The notes under the pieces were generated by a model, which saw nothing but the letters and a program-made list of their open reading frames with translations, searched no databases and was not told the DNA's origin. A DNA stretch of 8,100 nucleotides from Paracoccaceae bacterium (GTDB lineage: Bacteria; Pseudomonadota; Alphaproteobacteria; Rhodobacterales; Rhodobacteraceae), in assembly GCA_007119835.1 (NCBI GenBank), contig SKOX01000318.1:1-8100 (forward strand), in the 5' to 3' direction. The position numbers and the translations under genes were made by a program. Below are positions 6,942 through 8,100 of the stretch, piece by piece; positions within the stretch are counted from its first letter, which is position 1, and every line of letters begins with the position of its first letter.

Positions 6942-7424
6942 GTGGCTTGCGCCCCGCGCCCGAAGCGGCCGAAGCCGGATCTGCGTCCGCGCTTCTGGCG
7001 CCGCTACAAGCTCGGCGAGCTGACGCCGGTGGAGTGGGAGGCGCTCTGCGACGGCTGCGCCAAGTGCTGCCTGATCAAGCTCGAGGACGAGGACACCGGC
7101 GCGCTCGCCTACACCTCGGTCGCCTGCCGGCTGCTCGACACCGGCACCTGTCGCTGCGGCAACTACCCGTTGCGCCGGCAGCTCGTGCCGGCCTGCGTGG
7201 TGCTGACGCCGAAGACGCTGCGCGAAGCGATGGCCTGGCTGCCCTCGACCTGCGCCTACCGCCTTGTCGCCGAGGGGCGCGACCTCTATCGGTGGCACCC
7301 GCTGATCTCGGGCGATCCGGAGACGGTACACAGCGCCGGCATCAGCCGGCGCGGCCGGATGGTGCCGGAATACGAGGTCGCCGAGGAGGACCTCGAGGAT
7401 CACGTGATCGAGGAGGACGAGTGA
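6942..7424 (+). CDS. YcgN family cysteine-cluster protein (UPF0260)
   Basis: A soluble 160-residue protein of unknown function, recognised by its cysteine pattern and C-terminal half. It has CDGCAKCC (36-43), then Cys62, CRC (70-72, with C70 and C72), Cys85 and Cys104, which could bind a metal or an iron-sulfur cluster. The block [20 protein letters not shown] (105-124) and [16 protein letters not shown] (124-139) is the family hallmark. The tail is acidic ([13 protein letters not shown]). The start is GTG at 6942, three bases after the ribF stop, without a good ribosome binding site of its own, so translation is probably coupled to ribF. The first 15 residues are Arg/Pro-rich and not conserved in homologues I recall. 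The stop is two bases before the next ATG, and the final codons supply that gene's AGGAGG. Confidence 0.93.
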   Translation: MACAPRPKRPKPDLRPRFWRRYKLGELTPVEWEALCDGCAKCCLIKLEDEDTGALAYTSVACRLLDTGTCRCGNYPLRRQLVPACVVLTPKTLREAMAWLPSTCAYRLVAEGRDLYRWHPLISGDPETVHSAGISRRGRMVPEYEVAEEDLEDHVIEEDE

Positions 7425-7426
7425 CG

Positions 7427-8100
7427 ATGTGGTTCACCTCCGACAACGCCGGCCCGGTGCATCCGCGCGTGATGGAGGCGCTCGCCCGCGCCAACGAGGG
7501 CCATGTCGGGTCCTACGGCGCCGACGACGCCACCGCGCGGGTCGTCGCGCGCATCCGCGAGGTGTTCGAGGCGCCGGATGCGGCGGTGCATCTCGTGGCG
7601 ACGGGGACGGCGGCGAACGCGCTGGCGCTCGCCTGCCTCTGCCCGCCCTGGGGGACGGTGTTCTGTCACCAGTGGAGCCACGTCGCCGAGGACGAGTGCG
7701 GCGCGCCCGAGTTCTACACCGGCGGCGCCAAGCTCACGCTGATCCCGGGCGACGACTGCAAGATGCGGGCGGAGGATCTCGCGGCGGTGGCGGCCAGGAG
7801 CGGGCTTGCGGTGCACAACGTGCAGCGCGGGGCGGTGTCGGTCACAAATGCCACCGAGGCGGGGACGGCCTACACGCCCGACGAGATCGCAGGCGTCGCG
7901 GCCGTGGCGAAGGCGCACGGGATGCCGCTGCATCTCGACGGGGCGCGGTTCGCGAACGCGCTGGTGACCTTGGGCTGCACGCCGGCGGAGATGACCTGGA
8001 AGGCGGGTGTCGACGCGGTGTCCTTCGGCGGGACCAAGAACGGGCTGATGGGGGTGGAGGCCGTGGTGCTGTTCGACCCCGCGCGGTCGTGGGAGTTCGA
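7427..8100 (+). CDS. ltaE: Low-specificity L-threonine aldolase, PLP-dependent (partial, right edge)
   Basis: Fold-type I PLP enzyme splitting L-threonine or L-allo-threonine into glycine and acetaldehyde. The window holds the first 224 residues and the frame remains open at the edge, so the C-terminal third is missing. Seen: SDNAGPVHPRVMEAL (5-19), SYGADD (29-34), ATGTAAN (58-64), the His84 region WSHVAEDECGAPEF (83-96) expected to stack on PLP, LHLDGARFANA (168-178) with Asp171 for the pyridine nitrogen and Arg174, and the PLP lysine Lys204 in SFGGTKNG (199-206). The ATG at 7427 follows the upstream stop by two bases, with AGGAGG (7411-7416) 10 bases upstream inside that gene. It is likely the third gene of the ribF transcript. 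No defect is visible in the part present. Confidence 0.95.
   Translation, partial: MWFTSDNAGPVHPRVMEALARANEGHVGSYGADDATARVVARIREVFEAPDAAVHLVATGTAANALALACLCPPWGTVFCHQWSHVAEDECGAPEFYTGGAKLTLIPGDDCKMRAEDLAAVAARSGLAVHNVQRGAVSVTNATEAGTAYTPDEIAGVAAVAKAHGMPLHLDGARFANALVTLGCTPAEMTWKAGVDAVSFGGTKNGLMGVEAVVLFDPARSWEF

Noticed and set aside
6462..7403. A 313-residue minus-strand open frame over ribF and the YcgN-type gene
   Set aside because: Antisense shadow of two strongly supported genes; composition is typical of reversed high-GC codons.

Overview
The window is ordinary, tightly packed, very GC-rich bacterial chromosome. It looks alphaproteobacterial and most like Rhodobacterales (Paracoccaceae-type). 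This rests on protein style (PurK, GroEL, the MaoC protein and the threonine aldolase all read like that group), on a CIRCE element with a CTTGAC/CCTATCT heat-shock promoter upstream of groESL, and on a HAD-IIA / MaoC / ribF neighbourhood familiar from alphaproteobacteria. The lineage call is from memory of families, not from a search. No mobile element, tRNA, rRNA or CRISPR was seen.

Layout. (1) 18-1094 (+): purK, purine biosynthesis, whose true start may lie at or before the left edge. (2) 1128-1469 (-): a small conserved DUF2853-type protein, convergent with purK and with its own promoter at about 1509-1538. (3) 1470-2019: an interval holding one small membrane-protein ORF (1754-1873, +), a possible general-stress-type promoter in front of it, and the intrinsic terminator of the chaperonin operon (1961-1993, acting on the minus strand). 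(4) 4166 down to 1961 (-): the groES-groEL operon, with a heat-shock-like promoter, a CIRCE operator in the leader, strong ribosome binding sites and a terminator. (5) 4299-5165 (+): a class IIA HAD hydrolase, divergent from groES. (6) 5309-5830 (+): a MaoC-type hydratase with a short Ala/Glu/Pro repeat at its N terminus, preceded by a likely promoter overlapped by two TTGCGCA repeats. (7) 5994 to the right edge (+): ribF, a YcgN-type cysteine-cluster protein and a low-specificity L-threonine aldolase (cut by the window edge). These three are separated by 3 and 2 bases and probably form one transcript.

How the genes relate. GroES/GroEL are a self-contained folding machine, apparently under dual heat control: HrcA repression through CIRCE plus an RpoH-type promoter. 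RibF makes FMN and FAD. The HAD protein near it is a candidate phosphatase of unknown substrate. The MaoC protein probably hydrates enoyl-CoAs. The rest is housekeeping metabolism. I did not find an evident new biological system. The points most worth a second look are the regulatory layout of groESL, the repeated palindrome over the MaoC promoter, the DxW active-site variant of the HAD protein, the small membrane ORF with a stress-type promoter, and two short tandem repeats at the two ends of the MaoC gene.
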